From assembly GCA_947502635.1 (NCBI GenBank), contig CANNAN010000002.1, positions 248,001-312,000 of the forward strand: a stretch of DNA of 64,000 bases, given 5' to 3'. The notes below the pieces were generated by a model that made no database searches, had not been told where the DNA came from, and saw only the letters and a program-made list of their open reading frames with translations. Positions 15,385 to 24,735 of the stretch are shown piece by piece. A program made the position numbers and the translations under genes. The stretch's first letter is position 1, and every line of letters starts with the position of its first letter. This DNA is from an uncultured Flavobacteriaceae bacterium (lineage in GTDB: Bacteria; Bacteroidota; Bacteroidia; Flavobacteriales; Flavobacteriaceae).

Positions 15385-16039
15385 ATTAAAAAGAATATGG
15401 AACACTCTTGCCGAAGAAAAATTAATAGATAAGAATTTGGCTAAAGAAAATATTTTAGAAATAATCACGCAAAAAGGCAATGGGGTTATCAGTAAATTAC
15501 AAAGAAAACACAAGCTTGACTTCAAGGTTTATGCAGGTATAGTAGTCTTCATGCTACTTGTTGTACTATTTCTTATATATCGTGATAGCTTGGGTCTACT
15601 CCCCAAAACAAGTTCAGGACTGGGTGGACCATATCTTATTCCATGTCTTATTGAAGCATTTATGATTTATGCTCTGATAAGCTTAAAAAGAAATTTGAAT
15701 TTTATTAAGCATACGTACAATACTGGTACACTGAAAGAATCGCTGATAAATGTGAAATCCTATTTTAAAGCTATAACGAAAAAAGGCAATTGGATAGGTA
15801 CAATATCATTGATTGCTATATTCGTATTCGTTGAGATTGATACATTGATGAAGATTGGGGGGATTAGTAATATGAATTTTTCATCTGGTGGGCCATATAT
15901 CTTTGAATCATATTTTTCACTATTTCTTATGATTATGATTTTTGCTATACCCTTTATCGTCAAAATGAATGCTAAACAATATGCTGGCGTGTTGCACGAT
16001 TTAGATCAAACTATTGAAGAACTAAATGAGGAGGTATAA
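15371..16039 (+). CDS. membrane protein, candidate anti-sigma factor
   Basis: 222 residues from ATG 15371, inside the 3' end of the sigma-factor gene. A charged cytoplasmic N-terminal part of about 50 residues is followed by four hydrophobic segments (VYAGIVVFMLLVVLFLIY; YLIPCLIEAFMIYALI; WIGTISLIAIFVFVEI; YFSLFLMIMIFAIPFIV) and a short acidic tail. It has no zinc-finger anti-sigma motif. The role is inferred from overlap with the sigma factor; similar membrane partners of unknown mechanism are common beside flavobacterial ECF genes. Confidence 0.7.
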   Translation: METVELKRIWNTLAEEKLIDKNLAKENILEIITQKGNGVISKLQRKHKLDFKVYAGIVVFMLLVVLFLIYRDSLGLLPKTSSGLGGPYLIPCLIEAFMIYALISLKRNLNFIKHTYNTGTLKESLINVKSYFKAITKKGNWIGTISLIAIFVFVEIDTLMKIGGISNMNFSSGGPYIFESYFSLFLMIMIFAIPFIVKMNAKQYAGVLHDLDQTIEELNEEV

Positions 16040-16052
16040 TATAGAAACATTG

Positions 16053-16093
16053 CCCCGATACCACCAGTTTGTAACTGGTGAGGCTTATGTTTT
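16053..16093 (+). repeat. remnant of the array repeat hairpin
   Basis: CCCCGATACCACCAGTTTGT plus AACTGGTGAGGCTTATGTTTT matches the core hairpin of the inter-gene repeats with several changes. The TATATTTG box and right end are absent. It lies 14 bases after the candidate anti-sigma gene. Confidence 0.6.
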
Positions 16094-16131
16094 AAACTTC
16101 GCTACTCATTTTTAAAGTTAAGTATTTATGC

Positions 16132-16160
16132 AAAAAAAAGACTGCCTTTTCAGACAGCCT
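16132..16160 (-). terminator. Rho-independent terminator of the beta-helix gene
   Basis: Read on the - strand: AGGCTGTCT-GAAA-AGGCAGTCT followed by eight T. The stem contains two G-U pairs. It starts 26 bases after the stop of the gene ending at 16186. Confidence 0.75.
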
Positions 16161-16185
16161 AATTTTATTTACTCTATAATAGTTT

Positions 16186-19152
16186 TTATTCTTTAATAAA
16201 TTTAATGACTTCGTTGCTTTTCTTTACTACTATAAAATACATGCCTTTTGTATACTCTTCAATGTTAAGTTCTAAATCTCCCGAACCACTTATTTTTTCA
16301 ATAATTTGTCCTAAAGAATTTAGAATATGTAATTCAGTGTTTTCATGAATACCATTTACTATAAGAAGATTTGATGCAGGAACAGGATAAACTGTTAGAC
16401 CTTTCTCTTCTTTATTGTTATAAATTCTTTTTGCAGTATTGATTTTTGTAGATACCGTATTAATAATGGAAACATTTCTAAAATAACTTTCTTCACCATT
16501 ATTGCTTGAAGAAGTAAATGTTAGATAATTAAAATCACCAGTAAAATAATCACCAAGAGGAATGGTATACTTTACCCAGCCATTAGCAAAGATTTGGTTG
16601 AGTTCTGAAACCTCTGTATAATAATTATAAATTGGATCGTCATTAGCATCTGTTTCGTCATATCTGTAGGTTCCTGCTAATTGGAAAAAATGAACTAAGT
16701 CACTATAAAACAATTGGTTGTCATTGTCAAATCCAATGCCATGGATACGTCCAGGATCATTTGGATCAATCTTAAATTCAAATTCCAGAATGGTATTTTC
16801 TGTAATCGACTGATTAACCTCTACTTTCTTTTTAGCTTTATCTTTGAGTCTTAAACTATTTCCGCTTTCAAACGTTTCATAACTTCCTGTGTCTTCAACT
16901 GAATATGATGTTACCGTCTTAGGTAAGCCGCTTACTTTAAATTTATCGGCTTCTCTGATTACAATGTTTCTAAAATAGCTTTCTTCACCATTATTACTTG
17001 AAGAACCAAATGTTAAGTAATTAAAATCGCCAGTAAAATAATCGCCAATAGGTATGGAATATTTTACCCATCCATTAGCAAAGATTTGGTTGAGTTCTGA
17101 AACCTCGGTGTAATAATTATAAATGGGATCGTCATTAGCATCTGTTTCGTCATATCTGTAGGTTCCTGCTAATTGGAAAAAATGAACTAAATCACTATAA
17201 AACAATTGGTTGTCATTGTCAAATCCAATGCCATGGATACGTCCAGGATCATTTGGATCAATCTTAAATTCAAATTCTAGAATAGTGTTTTTTGTAACAG
17301 ATTGATTAATCTCTATTTTTTTCCAAGATTTATTTTTGAGTAATAAAGCCATATTATCTTCAAATGTTTCATGCTTTCCATGATCACTTTCAGAATACGA
17401 AGAAACTTGACCAAGTATATCATTAACGTATAATTTTCCTCCTTTATCCACGATATAAATTTGAGCTGTATTGTTGGAACCAATAGTATATAAGGCTCTT
17501 TCTTCTAGTTTTAGGGAGATAGATTTATTGTCTTCTATTTTATTATTTTGACGTGCTGCTACTTGAATTACAGCTTCTGTTTCATTAGCTTTTATAACAA
17601 CAGCTCCTGTTAAATAATGAATATTATCTCCTTCTATTACATCTGTAGTTTCTACTTTGTATTTTACAAATAAGGGATAGTCTATTCTTTGAGAAGTTCT
17701 TTTTATAGTAGCAATGCCTAGAGCTCCCGTTTTTGAAGCCTCTAAAGCCGTAGCTTCTATTGTGACAATAGTTTCTGGTAGACTTGTTTGGCTGTTAAAA
17801 CTAAGTGTAACATCTTCATTATTTATAGGGTCATAATTTATATATAATGGGTCATTACTATGTGGTTCTACAATAGTAACATTTCCGTCTATTCTTTTCA
17901 ATCCTAAATAATTTCCCTGAGAGGGTGTATTTGAATAAGTTCCTCGAACCTTTAGCGGTAATACATCTTTGGTAGTATGTATTAGTACATCATTGAAATA
18001 GATCCCACCATTTCCTGAATCTTGATAATAGGATGGTGTTTCAAAATTTATTAAAGGTTCTTTGTCAGTATCTCCAGGGTTTGCTTGTTGTTGTATATTG
18101 ATGGCTGCTATGTTGTTCATTTCTATGGTATAGCCTTCAAACTGTTTTCTGCTTGCAAAAAACTCATAGGGATTACCATCAATTGCAATGTTCTCAAAAA
18201 GGACTTTTCCGTTAACTGCTTCATCTACCTTTCCTATAAATATTATATCTCCTGTAGAGTCATTCTTCTTTTCTATAAAACCACTTTTACTACCAATTAT
18301 GGCACCTTGCTTATATCTGGATTCGACATTATTATTTGCTGAATAACAATGTTTAAAGCTAACATCAATAGGCTCTGCTTCAAAATTAGTGTAAGAAAGA
18401 GCAACAGCCATTCCTACCCAATCATTGCCTGTAAACGAACAATAGCTAAATCTACAACCCAATATATTATCTTGATTATTATTTGGTTCTATATCAACTC
18501 CAGCCTCTGGAGCGCGGCCAGATGTATTTCTAAATCGACAATGGCGAACATCAAGTTCATTACAAGAAATTATAGAAATACCTTGTCTTGTATGGTTCAA
18601 TGCATCTAGATCTTCAATTAAACCATTTTTCCATTCCTTAACGTAAATACCATCTCCACCGCTTCCATCGAGTGTTAATCCTTTTATAGAGATATTAGAA
18701 GCTTTTACTATTGAAACACTGTGTCCAGACTCTAGTATAGATGTTTGAGTTCCATCAGGTATAGTTTGAAAATCGGATTTATACATTTTAAAAGTCGCTC
18801 CGTACCCAATAATATTAAGTTGGTCTGCTCTAAGAATTTCAATTAATTTTTCACCCGCTTTCCACGACCCTTGCTTGGCTTCGATAACACATCCAGGTTC
18901 AAAAATAATTGTCAAATTATTTACATCAAATAATCTTAAAGGGTCTTCTATGTACCATGGAGAGCCCATATTTTTAAAAATTAAGGTGTTTCCTTTACCT
19001 TTTTCATTATTGATGGCATTATAGAAATATTGTTGAGAACTTGTAGGATTAAATCCATATTTTATATCAGCATACACAGTTTCCTGTGAGTAGATAAATG
19101 CGCTATTAATAACGAATAGAATAAAAAAGAATAAAAAAATAGGTTTTTTCAT
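16186..19152 (-). CDS. secreted right-handed beta-helix protein with T9SS sorting domain
   Basis: 988 residues with a signal peptide (FAFIYSQ-type end, residue about 23). Residues about 30-420 form a parallel beta-helix of pectate-lyase-like type (NITIIGYGATFKMYK-like turns, SNISIKGLTLDGSGGDGIYV). Residues about 455-570 look like a Calx-beta module (ISLKLEERALYTIGSNNTAQ). Two almost identical 164-residue units, each with GRIHGIGFDNDNQLFYSDL, then follow, probably carbohydrate-binding. The last 70 residues are a type IX secretion sorting domain (YPVPASNLLIVNG... GMYFIVVKKS). It is probably a secreted polysaccharide lyase or binding protein; no catalytic residues can be assigned with confidence. 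Confidence 0.82.
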   Translation of the reverse strand: MKKPIFLFFFILFVINSAFIYSQETVYADIKYGFNPTSSQQYFYNAINNEKGKGNTLIFKNMGSPWYIEDPLRLFDVNNLTIIFEPGCVIEAKQGSWKAGEKLIEILRADQLNIIGYGATFKMYKSDFQTIPDGTQTSILESGHSVSIVKASNISIKGLTLDGSGGDGIYVKEWKNGLIEDLDALNHTRQGISIISCNELDVRHCRFRNTSGRAPEAGVDIEPNNNQDNILGCRFSYCSFTGNDWVGMAVALSYTNFEAEPIDVSFKHCYSANNNVESRYKQGAIIGSKSGFIEKKNDSTGDIIFIGKVDEAVNGKVLFENIAIDGNPYEFFASRKQFEGYTIEMNNIAAINIQQQANPGDTDKEPLINFETPSYYQDSGNGGIYFNDVLIHTTKDVLPLKVRGTYSNTPSQGNYLGLKRIDGNVTIVEPHSNDPLYINYDPINNEDVTLSFNSQTSLPETIVTIEATALEASKTGALGIATIKRTSQRIDYPLFVKYKVETTDVIEGDNIHYLTGAVVIKANETEAVIQVAARQNNKIEDNKSISLKLEERALYTIGSNNTAQIYIVDKGGKLYVNDILGQVSSYSESDHGKHETFEDNMALLLKNKSWKKIEINQSVTKNTILEFEFKIDPNDPGRIHGIGFDNDNQLFYSDLVHFFQLAGTYRYDETDANDDPIYNYYTEVSELNQIFANGWVKYSIPIGDYFTGDFNYLTFGSSSNNGEESYFRNIVIREADKFKVSGLPKTVTSYSVEDTGSYETFESGNSLRLKDKAKKKVEVNQSITENTILEFEFKIDPNDPGRIHGIGFDNDNQLFYSDLVHFFQLAGTYRYDETDANDDPIYNYYTEVSELNQIFANGWVKYTIPLGDYFTGDFNYLTFTSSSNNGEESYFRNVSIINTVSTKINTAKRIYNNKEEKGLTVYPVPASNLLIVNGIHENTELHILNSLGQIIEKISGSGDLELNIEEYTKGMYFIVVKKSNEVIKFIKE
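16471..17410 (-). repeat. tandem 492-bp duplication inside the beta-helix gene
   Basis: Two direct units, offset by 492 bp (164 codons), starting at about 16471 and 16963. Long stretches are identical at DNA level, for example around 16640-16780 against 17132-17272, while flanks differ at scattered third positions. The duplication is therefore fairly recent, or kept alike by gene conversion. Confidence 0.85.
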
Positions 19153-19614
19153 GTAAAAAGGATTTTTTGTATTAATGTTTTAAATGCATAATTAAGGTTT
19201 TGAACTAATAATTAAGTTAATGTAGTTTTAAGTTATCATTACTTAAGTAAATTTGATCTTTAGTTTAAAATGAATTGTATACCTGTAAATTGTCGTAAAA
19301 ATATTACATTAAATTGGATAACAACAAGTTGTTTATGGATATATTTGGTTTTCATATTACGGACAAAAATAATTGTCGTTTACATTTTATGTCAACCCTC
19401 CGCTACCGCCAGTTTGTAATTGGTGTTAGTTATGGAAAGTTTTAAACCTTTGCTAGTACTCGACTGTATCTGGTGCTGAGAAAGAGTAAGAAATAAATAT
19501 ATTATAAAGAGAAGCTTTGCTATCTCCATTATTTAAATATTTCCCAATTATCATATTCTTAACAATCTTGAAAAAGCATTTATTTATTATTGATAATAAA
19601 TAAGGTCTGTTATT
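19153..19614. other. intergenic region with a diverged array-repeat remnant
   Basis: A 460-bp gap between divergent genes. At 19396-19480, CCTCCGCTACCGCCAGTTTG, TAATTGGTG and further on GCTAGTACTCG...GGTGCT follow the order of the array repeat (TACCGCCAGTTTGTAACTGG, GCTAACGCTCG, GGTGCT), clearly eroded. No gene is seen in the rest. Confidence 0.55.
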
Positions 19615-20430
19615 ATGAGGAATATAGTATGGATAGTATTAACCCTTACACTAAGCTTTTTTGGATACACACAAAACATCACAATGAGTGGTTTAATAAT
19701 TGATTCTGAAACTAAAAAACCTATTGAATTTGTAAATATTGGAATATTAAATAAAAATAAAGGGACAGTTTCTAATCAAAACGGAGAGTTTAATCTAGAG
19801 GTTTCAAAAGAATTTCTAAAAGATAGCTTAACTATTAGTCATATAAAATATAGTTCCACTAAAATTTCAATTGAAACCGTAAAAAATAAAACTATTTTAC
19901 TCGACCCTAAAATGAATGAACTTTCCGAGGTTATAGTTTCAAACAAAAAGAAAAAAAACAGAAAAATTGGAGTTAAAAGTTACAATCCTTTATTATGGCT
20001 TGGTGGAATCTCAGAGGATAATGATATCATAGAAAATGCTCAAAGAATAAATATTCCTGAGAAAACGGTAAGAATAAAATATGTGAATATCTATTTAAGG
20101 AGGGGTTTTGAATCTGATAGCAGTTTTGTGAGAATAAATTTTTATAAAAATGTAGATAATGTGCCAGGTGAGAGAATAGTTTTTGAAAATATTTTGGAGA
20201 AGAAACAAATTAAGCCTGGTTGGCTTCAAATTGATTTAACAAAAAAATACATTTATATTGAAGAAGATTTTTTTGTTGGTGTGGAATTTATTCCTGATTT
20301 TGAAAATCCGCTCAATGTTTATATTGGAGCAATATTAACCAAAGGGAAAGGGTATTCAAGAAGAAATAGTCAAGGAAAATGGACCAAACTTCAAGGAGCT
20401 TCAACAATTAATGTTGAAATAGAATATTGA
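19615..20430 (+). CDS. secreted carboxypeptidase-regulatory-like domain protein
   Basis: 271 residues with a signal peptide (SFFGYTQ). Residues about 22-95 form a CarboxypepD_reg-like beta-sandwich (MSGLIIDSETKKPIEFVNIG, GTVSNQNGEFNLEV), the fold that plugs many TonB receptors. Here it is followed not by a beta-barrel but by a basic linker (KKKKNRKIG) and a 140-residue beta-rich domain. Proteins of this layout are common in Flavobacteriia without assigned function. It has no operon partner on the + strand. Confidence 0.8.
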   Translation: MRNIVWIVLTLTLSFFGYTQNITMSGLIIDSETKKPIEFVNIGILNKNKGTVSNQNGEFNLEVSKEFLKDSLTISHIKYSSTKISIETVKNKTILLDPKMNELSEVIVSNKKKKNRKIGVKSYNPLLWLGGISEDNDIIENAQRINIPEKTVRIKYVNIYLRRGFESDSSFVRINFYKNVDNVPGERIVFENILEKKQIKPGWLQIDLTKKYIYIEEDFFVGVEFIPDFENPLNVYIGAILTKGKGYSRRNSQGKWTKLQGASTINVEIEY

Positions 20431-20455
20431 AAAAGTCTAAGAATAACATGTAGTT

Positions 20456-20530
20456 ATGGCAAGACAAGACATCTCTTTCTCACAATCAAATGAAGAATGG
20501 TTGAAATCACAAGTAGATAATCAAGAATAA
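20456..20530 (+). pseudogene. truncated ParD-like antitoxin
   Basis: A 24-codon ORF, MARQDISFSQSNEEWLKSQV followed by DNQE-stop, matches the first residues of Bacteroidota ParD antitoxins (ribbon-helix-helix part). The second helix and toxin-binding tail, normally about 55 more residues, and the ParE toxin gene are absent. A terminator starts at the very next base, so the gene ends here for good. It is a remnant of a lost toxin-antitoxin pair. Confidence 0.6.
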
Positions 20531-20565
20531 AAAAATGCACTAGTTTTTGACTAGTGCATTTTTTA
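20531..20565. terminator. bidirectional Rho-independent terminator
   Basis: AATGCACTAG-TTTTTGA-CTAGTGCATT is a perfect 10-bp stem with A run on the left and T run on the right. It can serve the ParD remnant and upstream gene on the + strand and the TerB-like gene on the - strand. Confidence 0.88.
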
Positions 20566-20592
20566 TATTATAAAAAATGATAGAATTAGTAT

Positions 20593-21024
20593 CTATTCAT
20601 TCATATGTTTTATTTCATGAGTAAAAGTGTCTAAATCCGCACCGTTATTTACTAAGGTTAAAGCCTTGTCGATAATGTATTTTACATTAACAGCATGAAA
20701 GCCAAGACCAACACCGATTTTTTTCAATAGTAAGTTTTCAGAATCTCCATTAATCGTATCGACATGTACCATACGCACTAAATCGTATAAACGCTCTAAA
20801 CGAATATCGTAAGATACAGGTGGATTTATAGGGTGAGATTTATAATTCTTTAAAATAGCTTTATAATCTTCTTGACCAATCTCTAGTTTTTGTGCTAAAC
20901 GGTCTAAAAAGGCTTGCTCCTCATCAGTAATAATGCCATCATCCATGGCAACACGTACAATGGCAGCGAAATGGTTCTCATTACGCTTTTTAAATCCACC
21001 ATCAAATAAATTTGAAAACGACAT
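20593..21024 (-). CDS. TerB-like (tellurite-resistance B) family protein
   Basis: 143 residues from ATG 21024. The frame extends 50 codons further, but that part is low-quality sequence without family similarity. The whole protein is the helical TerB fold: AAIVRVAMDDGIITDEEQAFL, a typical acidic metal-contact loop, then VRMVHVDTINGDSENLLLKK. TerB-domain proteins bind divalent metals and are linked to stress, but single-domain members have no fixed role and tellurite resistance should not be assumed. It is divergent from mfd. Confidence 0.82.
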   Translation of the reverse strand: MSFSNLFDGGFKKRNENHFAAIVRVAMDDGIITDEEQAFLDRLAQKLEIGQEDYKAILKNYKSHPINPPVSYDIRLERLYDLVRMVHVDTINGDSENLLLKKIGVGLGFHAVNVKYIIDKALTLVNNGADLDTFTHEIKHMNE

Positions 21025-21261
21025 ATATTCTTGTTTTTGTTTAAAGTCGTGCAAACCTACATATTTTTTATATAAAATGAAATGAAAATAAGATAAAGTA
21101 GATCCTATTCTGCTCAATATTAACAAATAAAAAATATGCAAAGAACATATAGAGAAAAGAGGTGCTTTTTGCATTTTAGAAAGGATGTAACTTCAACCTC
21201 TGCCTGTCGATAGGCTTAATATATAATCAGGATCTTTAAAAACTTCTAAATTTCATTTGTT

Positions 21262-21296
21262 TTTGACTTCTAAAAAGACTGTAAATCCTATATTTG
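21262..21296 (+). promoter_or_regulatory. promoter of mfd
   Basis: TTTG (21262-21265), 23 bases, TATATTTG (21289-21296) fits the Bacteroidota -33/-7 consensus. The ATG chosen for mfd lies 35 bases downstream. Confidence 0.6.
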
Positions 21297-21331
21297 TAGT
21301 ATTAAAACACAAAAATCGGGTGAGTAAAATC

Positions 21332-24300
21332 ATGCTTGAACAAACCTACGCACAGACTTTGCAAACGCAAAATCTGCAAACTACTATAGCCCAACCCCAA
21401 ACAAGAACACATTTAAAAGGGCTTGTAGGGTCTTCTTTTTCATTTATGATTTCTAGTGCTTTTAAACAAGCCGACAAACCTTTTTTAATTGTTTTTAACG
21501 ACAAAGAAGAAGCGGCGTTTTATTTAAACGATCTGGAACAATTTTGCGGAGATAAAGATGTGCTATTCTATCCAGGAAGCTACCGCAGACCATACCAAAT
21601 AGAAGAAACAGATAACGCTAATGTGCTATTACGTGCCGAGGTTTTAAATCGTATTAACTCACGAAAAAAACCAGCAATCATCGTTACTTACCCAGATGCA
21701 CTTTTTGAAAAAGTAGTGACCAGAAAAGAACTGGAACGCAATACCTTAAAAGTATCGATTGGAGAAAAGCTGTCTATAGACTTTGTCAACGAAGTTTTGT
21801 TCGAATATCAATTTAAACGTGTTGATTTTGTGACCGAACCAGGAGAGTTTTCAGTGCGTGGTGGTATTGTGGATGTGTTTTCATTTTCGCATGACGAACC
21901 TTATAGAATTGAGTTTTTTGGTGATGAGGTAGATGGTATAAGAACTTTTGATGTAGAAACACAGCTTTCAATAGAACAGATTAAGAAAATTAATATCATT
22001 CCAAACGTTGCCAATAAATTTTTAGAAGAAAAAAGACAAAGCTTTTTAAAATATGTTGCCCAGAAAACAGTAGTTTGTTTAAAAAATGCAGATTTATTCT
22101 TTTCAAGAATTGATGATTTTTACAGTAAAGCAGAAGATGCTTTTAAAACCCTGTCAACAGAGATTAAACATGCCGAACCAAATGAGTTATTTTGTAATTC
22201 AACCTTATTAAAAAAACAATTATTAGATTTTTCAATTATTGAGTTTGGAACAAAGAGTGTCTTTTGTCATTCTGAACATAGTGAAGAACCTCAAATTATT
22301 CAACATAACACCACACCACAACCCTCATTTAATAAACAATTCAATCTATTAATAGAAGACTTAAATACCAATCACAACAAAGGTTTTACTAATTATATTG
22401 CTTGTGTAAGCGAACAACAAGCAAAACGTTTCCATGATATTTTTGATGATGTTGAAGAAGAGGTTTCTTATCAAACTATTGTACTGTCTTTACACCAGGG
22501 TTTTATTGATAATGACAATAAAATTGCGTGCTATACAGATCATCAGATTTTTGAACGCTACCATAAATTTCATCTTAAAAATGGTTATGCCAAAAAGCAA
22601 GCCATTACTTTAAAAGAACTTACAAATTTAGACATTGGCGATTATGTAACACATATCGATCATGGGATTGGTCGTTTTGGAGGTTTACAAAAAATAGATG
22701 TAGAAGGCAAAAAACAAGAAGCGATAAAATTAGTTTATGGAGAACGGGATGTCTTATATTTAAGTATCCATTCACTTCATAAAATCACTAAGTTTAATGG
22801 TAAAGATGGAAAACCACCTAAAATATATAAACTTGGTAGTACTGCCTGGAAAACTTTAAAACAGAAAACCAAAGCGCGTGTAAAACATGTCGCATTTAAT
22901 TTGATAAAACTTTACGCAAAGCGTAAAACAGAAAAAGGCTATCAGTACAACCCAGATAGTTATATGCAACATGAGTTGGAAGCTTCTTTTATTTATGAAG
23001 ATACGCCAGACCAAAGTACAGCAACTGCAGATATTAAAGCAGACATGGAAAGTGAGCGTCCTATGGATAGACTGGTTTGTGGTGATGTTGGTTTTGGGAA
23101 GACAGAAGTCGCTATTCGTGCAGCATTTAAAGCCGTTGACAATGGTAAGCAAGTTGCTGTTTTAGTTCCCACGACTATTTTAGCGTATCAACATTCTAGA
23201 ACGTTTAAGGAGCGCTTAAAGGATTTTCCTGTTACGGTCGATTATGTCAATCGATTTAGAACGGCTAAAGAAAAACGTGAAACTCTTGAAGGTTTAGAAA
23301 AAGGCAATGTAGATATTATTATTGGCACCCATCAACTTGTGAATAAAAACGTAAAATTTAAGGATTTAGGTTTGTTGATTGTTGATGAGGAACAAAAGTT
23401 TGGTGTCGCCGTAAAAGAAAAATTAAAAACATTAAAAGATAATGTTGACGTATTAACGCTTACAGCAACGCCAATACCTAGAACGCTTCAATTTAGTTTA
23501 ATGGCTGCTCGAGATTTATCAGTTATTACAACGCCACCACCTAATCGTTACCCAATAGAAAGCCATGTTATTCGTTTTAATGAAGACGCTATTCGCGATG
23601 CTGTTAGTTATGAAATTGAACGTGGCGGACAAATATTTTTCATTCATAACCGTATTGAAAATATTAAAGAAGTAGCAGGCATGATTCAACGCTTAGTACC
23701 AGATGCTAAAATTGGGATTGGACATGGGCAAATGGATGGTAAAAAATTAGAACAACTTATGCTGGCATTTATGGATGGTGCGTTTGATGTTTTGGTAAGT
23801 ACCACTATTGTTGAAAGTGGACTTGATGTCCCTAATGCTAATACTATTTTTATTAATAATGCTAATAATTTTGGATTAAGTGATTTGCACCAGATGCGAG
23901 GTCGAGTAGGGAGAAGTAATAAAAAGGCGTTCTGTTATTTTATTACACCAGAATATTCTGCGATGACAGATGATGCACGAAAACGTATTACAGCCTTAGA
24001 GCAGTTTACAGAATTGGGGAGTGGTTTCAATATCGCCATGAAAGATTTAGAAATTCGTGGAGCTGGTGATTTATTAGGAGGCGAACAAAGTGGTTTTATA
24101 AATGAAATAGGCTTTGATACCTACCAAAAAATACTAAATGAAGCGATTGAAGAATTGAAAGAAAATGAATTTAAAGACTTATATAATGAAGCCGATGAAG
24201 ATAAGGTTTATGTTAAAGAAGTAACAATTGATACCGATTTTGAATTACTGTTTCCAGATGATTATGTTAATAATATTGCAGAACGATTAAACCTATACAC

Positions 24301-24676
24301 GCAGCTTAATAATTTAAAAACAGAAGACGAATTAAACACTTTTGAAGCAGAATTATTAGATCGTTTTGGTGAATTGCCAGAGCAAGTGACCGATTTATTA
24401 AATAGTGTCCAAATTAAGTGGTTGGCCACTAAAATAGGGTTTGAAAAAGTGATTATGAAACAAGGGAAATTTATTGGTTATTTTGTTAACGATCAGCAAA
24501 GCAGTTTCTACCAAAGTAGTAACTTTACAAAAGTATTGCAGTTTGTTCAAACACATTCAAATATTTGCAAAATGAAAGAAAAACAAACGCGAAATGGGTT
24601 GCGTTTAATGCTTTCGTTTGATGATATAAAATCTGTAAGACAAGCATTGAAAGTATTAAAGCCCATTATGGCTTAA
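21332..24676 (+). CDS. mfd: transcription-repair coupling factor Mfd
   Basis: About 1114 residues from ATG 21332. It removes RNA polymerase stalled at DNA damage and recruits UvrA. In order: UvrB-homology region (residues about 50-330; FYPGSYRRPYQIEETDNANV), RNA polymerase interaction domain with DYVTHIDHGIGRFGG, RecG-like translocase with Walker A GDVGFGKTEVA near 584 and the DEEQ box (VDEEQKFGV), helicase motif VI (QMRGRVGRSNKKAFCY), and C-terminal TRCF domain. Full family length. An inserted segment near residues 308-325 (FCHSEHSEEPQ) is encoded by a dispersed intergenic repeat. It is an apparent single-gene unit with its own terminator. Confidence 0.97.
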   Translation: MLEQTYAQTLQTQNLQTTIAQPQTRTHLKGLVGSSFSFMISSAFKQADKPFLIVFNDKEEAAFYLNDLEQFCGDKDVLFYPGSYRRPYQIEETDNANVLLRAEVLNRINSRKKPAIIVTYPDALFEKVVTRKELERNTLKVSIGEKLSIDFVNEVLFEYQFKRVDFVTEPGEFSVRGGIVDVFSFSHDEPYRIEFFGDEVDGIRTFDVETQLSIEQIKKINIIPNVANKFLEEKRQSFLKYVAQKTVVCLKNADLFFSRIDDFYSKAEDAFKTLSTEIKHAEPNELFCNSTLLKKQLLDFSIIEFGTKSVFCHSEHSEEPQIIQHNTTPQPSFNKQFNLLIEDLNTNHNKGFTNYIACVSEQQAKRFHDIFDDVEEEVSYQTIVLSLHQGFIDNDNKIACYTDHQIFERYHKFHLKNGYAKKQAITLKELTNLDIGDYVTHIDHGIGRFGGLQKIDVEGKKQEAIKLVYGERDVLYLSIHSLHKITKFNGKDGKPPKIYKLGSTAWKTLKQKTKARVKHVAFNLIKLYAKRKTEKGYQYNPDSYMQHELEASFIYEDTPDQSTATADIKADMESERPMDRLVCGDVGFGKTEVAIRAAFKAVDNGKQVAVLVPTTILAYQHSRTFKERLKDFPVTVDYVNRFRTAKEKRETLEGLEKGNVDIIIGTHQLVNKNVKFKDLGLLIVDEEQKFGVAVKEKLKTLKDNVDVLTLTATPIPRTLQFSLMAARDLSVITTPPPNRYPIESHVIRFNEDAIRDAVSYEIERGGQIFFIHNRIENIKEVAGMIQRLVPDAKIGIGHGQMDGKKLEQLMLAFMDGAFDVLVSTTIVESGLDVPNANTIFINNANNFGLSDLHQMRGRVGRSNKKAFCYFITPEYSAMTDDARKRITALEQFTELGSGFNIAMKDLEIRGAGDLLGGEQSGFINEIGFDTYQKILNEAIEELKENEFKDLYNEADEDKVYVKEVTIDTDFELLFPDDYVNNIAERLNLYTQLNNLKTEDELNTFEAELLDRFGELPEQVTDLLNSVQIKWLATKIGFEKVIMKQGKFIGYFVNDQQSSFYQSSNFTKVLQFVQTHSNICKMKEKQTRNGLRLMLSFDDIKSVRQALKVLKPIMA
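22266..22292 (+). repeat. dispersed GTCATTCTGA...GAAGAA repeat inside mfd
   Basis: GTCATTCTGAACATAGTGAA and the next bases GAACCTC are a member of the short GTCATTCnnn...GAAnnC palindromic family, another copy of which lies between genes at 24736. Here it is in frame and encodes CHSEHSEEP. Confidence 0.65.
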
Positions 24677-24692
24677 TTGTTGTCTTAATAAT

Positions 24693-24724
24693 AAAAAAAC
24701 CCTTGATGTAAAGAATCAAGGTTT
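24693..24724 (+). terminator. Rho-independent terminator of mfd
   Basis: AAACCCTTGAT-GTAAAGA-ATCAAGGTTT, about 9 paired bases, 17 bases after the mfd stop. Only a short T run follows. Confidence 0.7.
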
Positions 24725-24735
24725 CATTTGAAAAT

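Noticed and set aside
20593-21024. Tellurite-resistance function
   Set aside because: Only a single TerB-like domain is present, and no terACDEZ genes are nearby.
20593-21174. Long form of the TerB-like protein starting at 21174
   Set aside because: The extra 50 residues have no family match and run into the mfd upstream region. ATG 21024 gives the normal domain start.
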